From: Strongylocentrotus purpuratus
Lineage: Eukaryota; Echinodermata; Echinoidea; Camarodonta; Strongylocentrotidae
NCBI RefSeq assembly: GCF_000002235.5
Contig: NW_022145604.1
Span: forward strand, 26,195,791-26,259,790
Length of the DNA: 64,000 nucleotides
Direction: 5' to 3'
Shown here: piece after piece, positions 12,954-23,220 of the stretch
Layout of the letters: each line of letters starts with the position of its first letter
Numbering within the stretch: position 1 is the first letter of the stretch
Translations under genes and position numbers: made by a program
Notes under the pieces: model-generated
Seen by the model: the letters and a program-made list of their open reading frames with translations, nothing else
What the model was told of the DNA's origin: nothing
Database searches by the model: none

Positions 12954-13605
12954 ACAATGTCTGAAGTTGAAGTATCAAACAGATAATGCAAATTAAATTC
13001 TACATTCCACCTCGTGCGCGGTATAAGGGAGCATTCTATGGGATTGTAGAGAGGTGTTTTTAATTCTAATATTCCCCATTTCTTCCACAGAAATATGCAA
13101 TTTACGTATTCGAATTCCTACCTAGCAACAATTAAAGTTTTCAATTCGTATTCTGACTATATTGAAATACAAATGTTCGTAACAGGTGAATGAAATAATT
13201 TGTAACATGGCATATCAAATTTGATTACATTTCGAAAATGGTCTATCAAAGATAAAACTGTGTAACATTCATGCGTGTACAGTTTGCAAGAACGTTTTGG
13301 GAAGCCTGGATAGCGAAACGTGTTATTTGAAAACCACATCGTATGGACGCCACCCCATAACGTTTAAACATTCCATCTCGCGCGCGGTACAACAGAGTAC
13401 TTCTTTGAAGCATCTTTCATTGCGTGTAATAAATATGGCATGGTGTGGAGAGGTGTTATCATCCATGTTATTTCCCAGACACTTCTGAGATGCGATCCAT
13501 TGTCTTCACGGTAAACTAACCTCTGGATGATCTCCGAGGTCTGATGCTCGGTCTAGATTCGTAAGAGAAAACAGACCAAACATAACGTGTCGGGAAGACT
13601 ATACG
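12954..13605. other. Intergenic with a diverged duplicated motif
   Basis: The segments near 13003-13070 and 13368-13440 share the motif CATTCCA, C/T-TCG and GCGCGGTA followed by similar spacing, which suggests an old duplication. There is no gene. Confidence 0.35.
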
Positions 13606-13970
13606 AGTGTCGTGTCGTGGTCGAGTGGTTTAAGGCGCTTACCTGGAGATGCGAAGGTCGAGGGTTCGAATCCCGACACGGCACTAATATCCTTTGGCAA
13701 GATATTTACCTGCACTTGCTACTCTCCACCCAGGTGTTAAATGGGTACCCGGTAGGATGCAAAAGTTCATGTGGTTGGACGAGCAAGTGTGCGCTTGTAA
13801 AATGGCGACTGGCTGGAATGCTCCCCAGGGAGTGGAAAATGTGCACACTCTGTGTGCGGGTAAGCCTGAATCCGATGACCGGGGTAATGATATATCTGTA
13901 AAGCGCTCAGGCACATCGTTGGATCGATGTATTGAGCGCTTTATAAAAAACGGAATATTATTATTACTTT
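13606..13970 (+). mobile_element. tRNA-derived SINE, type 1 (full-length)
   Basis: The tRNA-like head has an A-box-like TCGTGGTCGAGTGGTTTAAG (about 13614-13633) and B-box GGTTCGAATCC (13663-13673). It is followed by the shared body with GGGTACCCGGTAGGATGC and CTCCCCAGGGAGTGG, a 3' hairpin (GAGCGCTTTATAAA region) and a TATTATTATTACT tail. The long frames on both strands across it (13684-14116) are transposon-derived and not genes. Confidence 0.9.
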
Positions 13971-14145
13971 TACAGACTAGTTCACATATTATGACGTGGA
14001 GATCAATATTTCTGTATCTTGTACACGTAGGACCTGTGTTGCGCGCCGCTACCCTTTTCATTCGCGGTTTATTTGAACCATCCCATCTGGACAACCTCGA
14101 ATCCTCGCTCACATAAGACGGTAAACCGCGGCGGATTTTCGTGTA

Positions 14146-14151
14146 CTAAAG
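14146..14151. repeat. Left target-site duplication CTAAAG
   Basis: CTAAAG directly precedes the left terminus TACGGAAGCG and is repeated exactly at 19711-19716 after the right terminus. It is a 6-bp duplication. Confidence 0.85.
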
Positions 14152-14815
14152 TACGGAAGCGTTAAAGTGCCATTCTACTTGACGACATGACGAGATATTT
14201 CATCTTGTCAAGTCGACTTAATATCCATATCATGTCGACATGTAATGATATTTAACCTACCATGTCGACTTATCAACTTTTATTAGTCGACATGGCGAAA
14301 TAAATTATCTTGCCAAGTCGACTTCACAAAAAGTTCATGTCGTCATGGCGATATAAGGTATCTTACCAAGTCGACTTCTAAAAAAATACATGTCGTCATG
14401 GCGACATATATTATCTAACCAAGTCGACTACCCAAAAAGTAATGTCGACATGGCGAAATAAATTATCTTGCCAAGTCGACTTCACAAAAAGTTAATGTCG
14501 TCATGGCGACATGTATTATCTTGCCAAGTCGACTTCACAAAAAAGTTCATCTCGTAATAGCGACATAAATTATCTCACCAAGTCGACTTCCCAAAAAGTA
14601 TATGTCGTCATGGCGAGATATGAAGTGTGACGACTATTTCATGCAGCGCGCGTATATGGCAGGCCCTTTGTGTAAAAACCAGATAAACTCTGTTTTTCTC
14701 AGATAAACTCTGTTTTTCTCAGATAAACTCAGTTTATCAGAAAAACTGTGTTTATCAATGATAAACTGATTTGATAAACTGAGTTTATCAACTGATAAAC
14801 TGAGTTTCTCTGATA
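14152..14815. mobile_element. Left arm of large foldback DNA transposon
   Basis: Terminal inverted repeat of about 660 bp, matched in reverse complement by 19107-19710. Outer part: TACGGAAGCGTTAAAGTGCC, then a region rich in GTCGAC and CATGTCG. Middle part: about six copies of a 53-bp unit. AAGTCGAC recurs at about 14315, 14368, 14421, 14473, 14526 and 14580. Inner part: palindromic GATAAACTGAGTTTATC motifs (14690-14810). No transposase frame is present, so this is a non-autonomous element whose superfamily is unassigned. Confidence 0.9.
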
Positions 14816-15294
14816 ATAATAATAATATAGAGTATTTGTAATGCGCCAACTCCCCATGAATAATGTGGTCGAGGCGCATGGAGAAGAAAAGATATACGTA
14901 CACAAAAATACACACAAAAATGAACAACGACAATGTGAAAATAAAACTAAATCTACTGAAAAGCCGCTTTGAACAAATGAGTTTTAAGGGCATGTTTAAA
15001 GCAATCTACACTTGAAATATAACGAATATGTTGTGGCAATTGATTCCATATGTGAGGTCCAGCGTGTGCAAATGACCGATCCCCCATGATTTCTTAGTTT
15101 TCGGAACAACAAGCAATTGAGAATCGGAAGATCTTAAGCGTCTGGGAGGATTATAAGGCATTAACAAATTAATATTGTACTCTGGGGCAGATCCATGTAT
15201 ACAGTGAAAAATAAGCAATAATAATTTAAATACAATACGGGATTCAACAGGTAACCAATGTAGTGAAGACAAAACAGGAGTAATGGCTAAGTGA
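14816..15294 (-). mobile_element. CR1/L2-like LINE, 3' part (displaced half)
   Basis: On minus, 15294 to about 15006 encodes the end of a reverse transcriptase ORF, with LHWLPVESRIVFKLL and later SAPEY and RRLRSSDSQLL, the classical C-terminal segment of CR1/L2-type elements. The 3' UTR follows and ends in an (ATT)n tail (AATAATAATAAT on plus, 14815-14826). The reading frame continues directly from the 18296-19106 half. Joining across the inserted LINE gives RTSH then LAITPVL in frame with no lost base, using the GTGA duplication once. Confidence 0.85.
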
Positions 15295-18200
15295 AAACAT
15301 TTGTAATTCATTGTTACAAATTGATGGGTATCATTTTGAAAGACTAGATAGAGACGAAAAGGGAGGAGGAGTTGGATGTTTTATACAAAAAAATATATCA
15401 TATATTAGACGACCTGATCTTGAAGACCGTGAGTTAGAAATTATGTGGCTAGAGATAAGACTACACAATCACAAACCAAAGTATCTTGGAGTTGTATATC
15501 GTCCACCTAACAGTAGAAGTGCTTTTTTCAATAACCTAGAAATTAATTTAGAAAATATATGTATGTTATCAAATGATATTGTAATATTAGGTGATTTAAA
15601 TTGTAATAAGTTAACTCAGAATAATCTTTCAAAGCAGATACATGATCTGAGTGACAATATGCATTTGTCTCAGCTGATAAGGACCCCGACACGTATAACC
15701 GTTAATAGTACAACCCTTATTGATCTAATTCTTGTGTCAAATAATTTGAAATCACTGGAGAGTGGCACACGGTCTATCGGTCTAAGTGATCATTTATTGA
15801 TATACCTTGTATTGAAAGAAAAACCACCGCCCTCTATATGTTCTGTGAGTACCTACCGTTCATTTAGAAACTTTAATGAAAATTTTTTCAAAAATGATGT
15901 TAAAGATATAAACTGGGATAATTTGTACTTAAACAATCACAATGTTGAGAATATGTGGAATATTTTCAAATGTAAATTCAAAGACATTTGTGATCTTCAT
16001 GCACCCTATGTCACAGTAAGAAAACGTTCTAGGGGGTCACCTTGGATTACCAACGAATATTTATGTATCGCAAGAGATAGGAATTATTTTAAATGCAAAT
16101 TTGATAAACACAGAACTACAGACTACTGGGAAAAGTTTAAAGAATTCAGAAATAGGGCAAATGTACTGAACAAGAAATTAAAGAAACAATATTATAAGAA
16201 TCTGTGCATTGAAAATGGTAATGATATGAAAAAATCCTGGAAAGTACTCAAAAACTTACTCCCAAAGAAAGATGCCAATTCTGATCATAAAATTCTTGTA
16301 AATGACCAAATTGTAGTAGACAAAGAAAAAGTAGCAGAATTGTTTAATGAAAGTTTCAATAATATTCAAAGCCAACTAACAGGAGCGAATGATTCTCATC
16401 TCAATATAAATGCATTGCAAACATTACCGCAAACAGCACATGAATTCAAATTTACAGAGATCGAGGAATGTTTTGTATTAAAAGAACTACTCAAGCTTGA
16501 TGTTTCAAAAGCAGTTGGTATTGATGATCTTCCTCCAAAGCTACTTAAAATAGCTGCCCCACATATTGTTAGAGTCTTAACAGTATTGTTCAATTGTTCA
16601 TTGTCAAAAGGGTACGTTCCTCATGACTTCAAAGTTGCTAAAATAACCCCTATTCATAAAGGTGGAAACAAAATGGAATTAACTAACTACCGACCTATTT
16701 CCATTCTCCCCACAATGTCAAAGATATTTGAAAAAGCAGTGCACAATCAGATATACTCTTACTTAAACAAACATTCTTTGTTAAGTGAACGGCAATCAGG
16801 TTTTAGACCAGGGCATTCAACTCTAACATGCTTGACTGAAATAGTCGAAGGTATACTTGACAATATGGACAAAGGTCTGGTCACTGGAGCCATTTTTCTT
16901 GACCTGAAAAAGGCGTTCGACGTTATACCACATCCATTGATTATTAAGAAAATGTTATTGTATGGTATTGGGGGAGTTGAACTTGAGTGGTTCGAATCCT
17001 ATCTATCTAATAGGCAACAATGTGTATTCTTGCAAGGGACTAAGAGTAATTTTCTAACTGTGAAATCAGGAATTCCACAAGGATCAATACTGGGGCCATT
17101 AATTTTCTGCCTCTATGTGAATGATATTTGTAACCTGCAACTCCATTCTAAGACAAAGATTTCCTTATATGCAGATGACACGGCAGTATTTCATCATGGA
17201 AAGGATTATAAAGTTTGTGAATACAATCTCCAAAAAGATTTTACCCGTATCTTGAAATGGCTAAAACACAATGGACTGTTTTTAAATGCAAATAAAACCA
17301 AAACAATACTATTTGGTTCCAAAAGAAAAATTCAAAATAATAATATTTGTATTCGTTACAGTGACAATGTACTCGACCCAGTCGAAAGTATGAAATATCT
17401 AGGTGTAACACTAGACAAAAGTTTAACATGGTCGTTACATGTAAAAGAAGTTGTTAAGAAAGTATCGGGTACGATTGCCTGCATTAGACGTATACGCAAT
17501 TATATTTCCCGTAAGAATCTTATTACATTATACTATTCTCTTATCCTACCGCATTTTAACTACTGTAATTCAGTATGGGGAAATACTTCGAAACAAAATC
17601 TAACAAAGTTGCAAAAATTACAAAATAGATATGCACGATTAGTTCTTCGTGCCGAATATTTTACACCCCAAAATGTTTTAATGAGTAAATTGAAATGGCG
17701 GTCATTAGAGGAAAGAATTAAATATCAGAAATGCATCTTGATTTTTAAAATCATAAACGACCTATCACCACCATATCTTAATCCATGTATAAGTAAAAGA
17801 CCGATATTATATTCTACTCGTTATGCTTTAAACAGTCCATTATTCATTCCAAAGTGTAAAACAAATTTTAAAACGAAAACCTTAGCGGTCTCAGGAGCTA
17901 AAATATACAATAAATTACCCTATCATATTAAAAATTGTAAGTCGCTGCAAAGTTTTAAAAAGAATGTCAAAACCTTTCAGTTTCCGTTGTAAACATATTT
18001 TCACGTTAATTTGACCTTTATTTATTACATTTCATTCATCTAGTTTTCTCAATTTGATAGTTGTATTTTTTTTCTTTATAATTTATTGTTAATGCGTGTT
18101 TTTTGTTACCTATGTTTAATTATTGTATATACCATGTATATTTTATCTTTGTATATATGTTTTGAATTCATGTTATTATTGTACATGTTTTTATGTAAAT

Positions 18201-18295
18201 ACAGGGCTCTCTGGGAGAGCAGGCTCAGAAATGAACTTGAATGAGACCACCCTGTTAAAATAAAACTATAATATAATATAATATAATAATATAAT
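15295..18295 (+). mobile_element. 5'-truncated LINE with intact EN/RT frame, inserted in another LINE
   Basis: The element is 3.0 kb. It is flanked by GTGA at 15291-15294 and 18296-18299, the probable short target duplication. It is 5'-truncated: the endonuclease N-terminus and any ORF1 are absent. The 3' UTR includes GGGCTCTCTGGGAGAGC, able to form a hairpin, and ends in a TATAA-type simple repeat (about 18268-18295). It interrupts the minus-strand CR1/L2-like LINE, so it is the youngest layer of the nest. Confidence 0.85.
15311..17992 (+). CDS. LINE endonuclease-reverse transcriptase (5'-truncated)
   Basis: An open frame of 893 codons with no internal stop or frameshift. It begins at the truncation and not at a genuine ATG (the first codon is TTG), so the coordinates mark the open frame. 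Residues about 1-165 are the C-terminal part of an APE-type endonuclease, with GGGVGCFI, GDLN (94-97) and SDH (159-161) visible. The reverse transcriptase follows: NYRPIS, the FLDLKKAFD motif with Asp near 531, GIPQGSILGP, and the catalytic YADD near 620. The C-terminus has a W-R-S-L-E-E-R-I-K segment typical of CR1/Jockey-group elements. Function in the parent element: nicks target DNA and primes reverse transcription there. This copy lacks a promoter, start codon and ORF1 and cannot be autonomous, but the intact frame indicates recent insertion. Confidence 0.9.
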   Translation: MLQIDGYHFERLDRDEKGGGVGCFIQKNISYIRRPDLEDRELEIMWLEIRLHNHKPKYLGVVYRPPNSRSAFFNNLEINLENICMLSNDIVILGDLNCNKLTQNNLSKQIHDLSDNMHLSQLIRTPTRITVNSTTLIDLILVSNNLKSLESGTRSIGLSDHLLIYLVLKEKPPPSICSVSTYRSFRNFNENFFKNDVKDINWDNLYLNNHNVENMWNIFKCKFKDICDLHAPYVTVRKRSRGSPWITNEYLCIARDRNYFKCKFDKHRTTDYWEKFKEFRNRANVLNKKLKKQYYKNLCIENGNDMKKSWKVLKNLLPKKDANSDHKILVNDQIVVDKEKVAELFNESFNNIQSQLTGANDSHLNINALQTLPQTAHEFKFTEIEECFVLKELLKLDVSKAVGIDDLPPKLLKIAAPHIVRVLTVLFNCSLSKGYVPHDFKVAKITPIHKGGNKMELTNYRPISILPTMSKIFEKAVHNQIYSYLNKHSLLSERQSGFRPGHSTLTCLTEIVEGILDNMDKGLVTGAIFLDLKKAFDVIPHPLIIKKMLLYGIGGVELEWFESYLSNRQQCVFLQGTKSNFLTVKSGIPQGSILGPLIFCLYVNDICNLQLHSKTKISLYADDTAVFHHGKDYKVCEYNLQKDFTRILKWLKHNGLFLNANKTKTILFGSKRKIQNNNICIRYSDNVLDPVESMKYLGVTLDKSLTWSLHVKEVVKKVSGTIACIRRIRNYISRKNLITLYYSLILPHFNYCNSVWGNTSKQNLTKLQKLQNRYARLVLRAEYFTPQNVLMSKLKWRSLEERIKYQKCILIFKIINDLSPPYLNPCISKRPILYSTRYALNSPLFIPKCKTNFKTKTLAVSGAKIYNKLPYHIKNCKSLQSFKKNVKTFQFPL

Positions 18296-19106
18296 GTGAG
18301 AAGTACGTCTGGTAAGGGTAACAATACGGGCTGCTGCATTTTGTAATTTTTGTAACCGTGAGAGCTGAGATTGTGGCAGCTGAAACAAGAGTGCATTACC
18401 AAAGTCCAGTCGAGACGATATGAGGGCATGAACTATTTTTTCTGTGGCCGAGCGGGTTAAATACTTGCGAATAATGCCTAAATTACGTAGTTGATACCTG
18501 ACAGATTTACAAACAGCCGGGATCTGAACTGACATGGACATTGTAGAATCAAATAAAACTCCAAGATTTCTACATGATATAGATGGAGTGATAACATCAC
18601 CATCAACCTTAATAGAGGAAAGGCTGACCCTGTCTAATAGAGTTTTAGAACCGATAAACAACAGCTCTGATTTCTCTTGATTTAATTTCAAGGAATTAGA
18701 GCTCATCCATTTCTTGATATCATGAACACAAGCTTCAAGTTTTGTGATAGTATCAATGACATTGGTTTGGTTAGGTAGGAATGATGTATACAGTTGGATA
18801 TCATCTGCATAACAATGGTAATTAAAAGAGTGACATCGTAAAATCTGTTTTAGACCACTTAAGTAAATTGAGAAAAGTGTTGGGCCTCCAACAGATCCTT
18901 GCGGAACACCACTTACCAACGCAGCAGGATCAGACTTTGAATCATTAACACAAACAATTTGAGACCTTTCAAATAAGTATGACTTAAACCATTCAAGAGC
19001 TTTTCCATCTACACCAAGTGATTTCAAAGTATCTAACATAATTATATGATTGACAGTATCAAATGCGGAAGATAGATCAAGTAGTAACAGAACAGTTATT
19101 CTCCCA
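18296..19106 (-). mobile_element. CR1/L2-like LINE, reverse transcriptase part
   Basis: The minus strand encodes the RT palm: LLLLDLSSAFDTVNH, SGVPQGSVGGPTLF, YADDIQLY, then the thumb region ending LQKLQNAAARIV and RTSH. It starts abruptly inside the RT domain at the boundary with the right foldback arm (about 19107), so the LINE is 5'-truncated there and no endonuclease is present. With 14816-15294 it totals about 1.29 kb. GG replaces the usual LG or FG after PQGSV. The apparent ATG at 19144 lies in transposon arm sequence and is not a real start. Confidence 0.88.
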
Positions 19107-19710
19107 TAAACTCTGTTTATCTGTTGATAAACTGAGTTTATCATTGATACACACAGTTTTTCTGATAAACTGAGTTTATCTGGTTTTTACACAAAGGGCT
19201 TGCCATATACGCGCGCTGCATGAAATAGTCGTCACACTACATATCTCGCCATGACGACATATACTTTTTGGGAAGTCGACTTGGTGAGATAATTTATGTC
19301 GCTATTACGAGATAAACTTTTTTTTGAAGTCGACTTGGCAAGATAATACATGTCGCCATGACGACATTAACTTTTTGTGAAGTCGACTTGGCAAGATAAT
19401 TTATTTCGCCATGTCGACATTACTTTTTGGGTAGTCGACTTGGTTAGATAATATATGTCGCCATGACGACATGTATTTTTTTAGAAGTCGACTTGGTAAG
19501 ATACCTTATATCGCCATGACGACATGAACTTTTTGTGAAGTCGACTTGGCAAGATAATTTATTTCGCCATGTCGACTAATAAAAGTTGATAAGTCGACAT
19601 GGTAGGTTAAATATCATTACATGTCGACATGATATGGATATTAAGTCGACTTGACAAGATGAAATATCTCGTCATGTCGTCAAGTAGAATGGCACTTTAA
19701 CGCTTCCGTA
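19107..19710. mobile_element. Right arm of large foldback DNA transposon
   Basis: Reverse complement of 14152-14815 with few differences, ending GGCACTTTAACGCTTCCGTA. The same 53-bp GTCGAC-containing units and the inner GATAAACTGAGTTTATC motifs are present. Removing both LINEs leaves a nearly pure palindrome of about 1.27 kb. Confidence 0.9.
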
Positions 19711-19716
19711 CTAAAG
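19711..19716. repeat. Right target-site duplication CTAAAG
   Basis: Exact match to 14146-14151, directly after the terminal CTTCCGTA. Confidence 0.85.
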
Positions 19717-19834
19717 TGAGCGGCATGTGAAGATTTAAAACAAAGAGCTGTGTATGTACATCAATGGTCCAACGCATACTCACTTATCCCCACCACCCCC
19801 GCGCGGTAAACCGTGTGGTGATGTATGTAAACAA

Positions 19835-20020
19835 GTCTTTACACCGCCATCGAATTGTGAGGACTGATATGTCCCGGGTTCCAAACACTGTGCCCTTTGG
19901 AAGAACATTGAACGCTAATCATGATTAGGCTTACCAAGTCCCTCGAACTGGTCTTAAAGCCGTGGGTCTCCTTGGTTTCTTATACAAGCATCTCTGTCAG
20001 CAGTCAAATGAAATGAAGCA
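19835..20020 (+). mobile_element. Degraded tRNA-derived SINE, type 2
   Basis: Shares with 1096-1306 a TCCCGGGTTCCAAAC B-box-like region, a CTTTGG motif, an AAAGCCGT-GG motif, and an ending in CAGCAGTCAAATGAAAT. Strongly diverged. Confidence 0.4.
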
Positions 20021-20299
20021 TCAGTCAAAACCCAGAAGTATACATGACATCATCTTGTCGTATTTTTTCGGGGGGGGGGGGGGTTAAAATGGGGATCGGA
20101 ATACTTCTAGAATAAAAGTCGACATATACATGAACCTATACATTGTAAGTATAGTTTATTTATTTATAAACTGCCTTCAAAACAATATCACGTAGAATAA
20201 CGCAATTTGTCTTCATAAAAAAAATCATAGAGAAGACATCACTTGCCACGTTCCCTTATTCTATAGCATAAGTTAGACCAGAGTAAGTGAACCATTTCC
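20021..20299. other. Intergenic
   Basis: A G run lies at 20070-20083. Otherwise featureless, AT-rich sequence. Confidence 0.5.
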
Positions 20300-20507
20300 G
20301 ACACTGCCCATTAGTACCATCGTATTATGCAGGTCATCGTTCCTCCAATTCAACAATTAAGAACAAAGAGGAATTGGGGTGACGGAGCTTTTACAGCTGC
20401 TGCACCCCGGTTATGGAAATCCCTATACCCCATTCAATCAAAATGTCAGCCAATCAAAATTTGTTCCAAAAAAAATTGAAAACCCATCTAATGTCTGAAT
20501 TCTTTAG
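20300..20507 (+). mobile_element. LINE C-terminal coding remnant (left of nested MITE)
   Basis: Codons from about 20338 read VPPIQQL, then a segment with RNWGDGAFTAAAPRLWKSL. This is the conserved tail of CR1/L2-like RT proteins (usual form: WGDRAFSVAAPRLWN). A frameshift follows before a KLKTHL-like stretch. Its 3' UTR resumes at 21038 beyond the MITE. Confidence 0.75.
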
Positions 20508-20511
20508 TTAA

Positions 20512-21033
20512 AGGTAATACAAAGTTTTGGTATGGGTAGTGAATTTGGTTGAAATGGACATAATGGAAGCATATGCGATCCAATATCCAATATGCGATAC
20601 AATATTCACTGATCGTTGTCGCAGTCGAAATCGACCCTAAAGTTATGAAATTGTTACTAATAAACACTTTATGTTGTATAGCTCCCTCTCAAGGTCAAGA
20701 TATTAATTAAGCTATAAAACAATGTTTCTCAAGTTGACTAAAATCGACAGATTAGCTATTCCCGTTCGGTAATAATATACCACAACTACATATTCTGAGA
20801 TTTCCATGGTCGCAGCTACCATTGTACGGCCGTAGGAGCTATTTGAAATTTAATAACATTTACCGGGAGCTCCGGTAAATCTTTATATTCCATTTTTCTC
20901 GAAAGCAGAAGTGTTTTAGGGGCTAAAATTTCTAGTGCTTTTAATACATCCACAGGGGCATCCAAATATATCAAAATTGTAAAGATTCACTATCCACCCA
21001 TTTTTCGAAATTTCCCGAAACTTTGTAATACCT
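20512..21033. mobile_element. TTAA-flanked MITE, family H, nested in LINE
   Basis: The element is 522 bp between TTAA at 20508-20511 and TTAA at 21034-21037. The ends are AGGTAATACAAAGTTT at the left and AAACTTTGTAATACCT at the right. The subterminal parts are also similar inverted (TAGTGAATTTGG against CTTTACAATTTTGA). No coding capacity. Probably a piggyBac-type non-autonomous element. Confidence 0.85.
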
Positions 21034-21037
21034 TTAA

Positions 21038-21200
21038 GACGTAGTGTATTTCACAATCTGATGTAATTAACGTTGTTGAATTATATTTAATTATGTTAAA
21101 TTATTTTCGTTCTCTTAAGTTTAATGTACTTACCTTGCTAGGCGCCTTGAGCATCTCTTGGGTTGGATATGTGCGCATTATAAAATGTTGTTGAACAGTC
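21038..21200 (+). mobile_element. LINE 3' UTR remnant (right of nested MITE)
   Basis: Continues the 20300-20507 element. It ends GGCGCCTTGAGCATCTC and GTGCGCATTATAAAATGTTG, the customary CR1/L2 3' end. Confidence 0.65.
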
Positions 21201-22059
21201 CGTCATAAGACCATAATAATTTCCTCCTAATTTCCTCATGCTCCTTCTTGTTATCATTGTAAGTCGTAATCGTAACCCAACTAAAATTGATGAATGTGAA
21301 AATAGCTAGTTAAATTGAAATGCAGTTGCGCCACCATTAGTAGTACAGGCACAATCTTCTTTGATTGGGCTCATAAATTGAGGAAGATTTTTAACAAACT
21401 TTGAAACACCTTGTCTGAATATATGGTGTGAAATGTTATGTTTGCCATTAACGTTAGTTGCCTGTGTTCAAAACGTAATTTTTTTTAAACACAATATGCC
21501 ATTCTGAAGTAATATTTTTTAAATGTTAATAATAACAATGCAAAAATTATGTCATGCTCCACTTACTGATGCACTATCGAGTAATTACTTACATGGAATT
21601 CTATTTAAAGTAACGCAAGGTAATTAAGTAACTAAATGGACTAATTATCAATGAATAGATCTTCTTCAAGTGATGGTATTTTTCACCCTAACGCTGTGAC
21701 GAAAGTGAAATCGATATCCTGAAGTCATTGCGGAAATACCAACATTTTCCTCAGATGTTCTGTAGTTGCGAGGCTATATCATAGCTTCATAATTTACAAC
21801 TGCAAAGTCTTCTGCTAAGTTTCTATCTTGGCGTAGGCTTTGATTTCGGTTATGCCATAAAAGTGTGTATGTACCATGAAGAATACTTCAGACTAAAATA
21901 CCCTCCTACAATCGGAGCCGCCGGAGCCCGGAGGAACCTCCTTCCTGGCCCTCCTTCCATCTCGGTCGCTACACTTTCTCGGGTGCCCCCTCCCCGACTT
22001 GACCTCTAGGAAGAACAAAGCCATTACATTAATGGCTCTGAATAGAGCGATCCATCCGT
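21201..22059. other. Intergenic, no gene recognised
   Basis: AT-rich, with no frame of interest and no repeat recognised apart from short duplicated words. Confidence 0.5.
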
Positions 22060-22355
22060 ATTCTTTTTAAATATTTGTCATTATTTGCAATTCCCAAAGG
22101 ATCAAAATCCATTGTTACTTCGGAGAAAATAGAATTCGTTTACCAGATTTTGTACAGGCGTCTATGGAAGGTGCATTTCTGCATAATTGCTCCCAAAATT
22201 TTGGTAAATAATTTTGTTGAAAGACGGGTACTTCAGTGAACAATGTTCTAATATCAATAACTCAATTTTCATCAATAGTGGATTTAGCTCCTTTTGGAAT
22301 TAAACTCTTCATATGTATGTTTTGTTTACTGAATATAAAACCAATCCAAACCAAT
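22060..22355 (+). mobile_element. LINE 3' end, same family as 32765-33250
   Basis: GGATTTAGCTCCTTTTGGAA near 22272 is shared with the reverse complement of 33110-33140, as are the following CTCTTCATATG words. It ends in an AATATAAAACCAATCCAAACC tail region. Strongly decayed coding sequence. Confidence 0.5.
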
Positions 22356-22584
22356 TGACGAGGACAATCGCCGCTCCTTGATTTATAGTGGTTTTGAAAA
22401 CACTTCGTTAATAATGACTGATTATCATTTGGGCCCGTTAGGCTGTATAATTATAAAGTTTGATTGAACATCGAGTCGAGAAGGGAAGAAGCAGGTCTAG
22501 AAACTGATTTGTATATTTTCAAGGTCTATTATAGACACTGCAGATCACTAAAGAGCTAACCTTCAAAGAATTACTACATGTATC

Positions 22585-22820
22585 CAGTGGCGTAGCACAA
22601 ACAAATTTAGGGCACTTAATAGCATCACGTGGGAGGCTATGGGAACACTGGTTTAACACGATGGGTGACGTCACTAAGGCCATCGTTTAGGGGACGTTGC
22701 GGAAAGGGGCGTTGGATACTCTTCGTTTCATGTTTACTCTTTATTTATCTATTTATTTATCTATTTCAACCATGAGTTGGATTTCCTACAAAAAAGGGCA
22801 AGGCATAAGAATGCTTATAA

Positions 22821-22859
<39 letters not shown>

Positions 22860-23139
22860 CTTTGTACAATAAAACTATATAAATTGGCACTTTAAAAACA
22901 TAAATATGAGAAAATAACATTCAGGAACAATCGTATTTAAACATAATCTAAATTATAGGGTACATGGAACTTCACTGGACAAAAAATCCTATATCAACTG
23001 ACATCAACGTATTGTTTAGAACAATTAAGAATGAAGTTTAACTTTTCCCCTCTCCCTTTTATCTATTATCCCCTCTTTTCCTTCTTTTCGTTATTCGATT
23101 GTTGGGCTTTGTCGCCCCTGTAGATCAAAGTACGCCACT
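22585..23139. mobile_element. Candidate MITE with CAGTGGCGTAGC ends
   Basis: Starts CAGTGGCGTAGCAC at 22585 and ends TACGCCACT at 23131-23139. Such ends are widespread in animal non-autonomous DNA elements. The interior includes a (TA)n tract at about 22822-22855. The target duplication is unclear. Confidence 0.45.
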
Positions 23140-23220
23140 ACAGGTACTTCCATTCCTACCCCACTCCCAGATGACTACATGTAACTTCCCTATGCTATTG
23201 CGCTCACCCTTCGGGTTTAA

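Noticed and set aside
13684..14116. Overlapping 140-codon frames on both strands
   Set aside because: They run through a tRNA-derived SINE and have no protein-family features.
15311..17992. Fully functional LINE
   Set aside because: The RT frame is intact, but the 5' end is missing (no start codon, endonuclease N-terminus, ORF1 or promoter).
14152..19710. Polinton/Maverick, suggested by long inverted repeats and a 6-bp target duplication
   Set aside because: No DNA polymerase, integrase, protease or capsid gene is present. The interior is LINE sequence, the total is only 5.6 kb, and the tips do not begin with AG when the duplication is placed.
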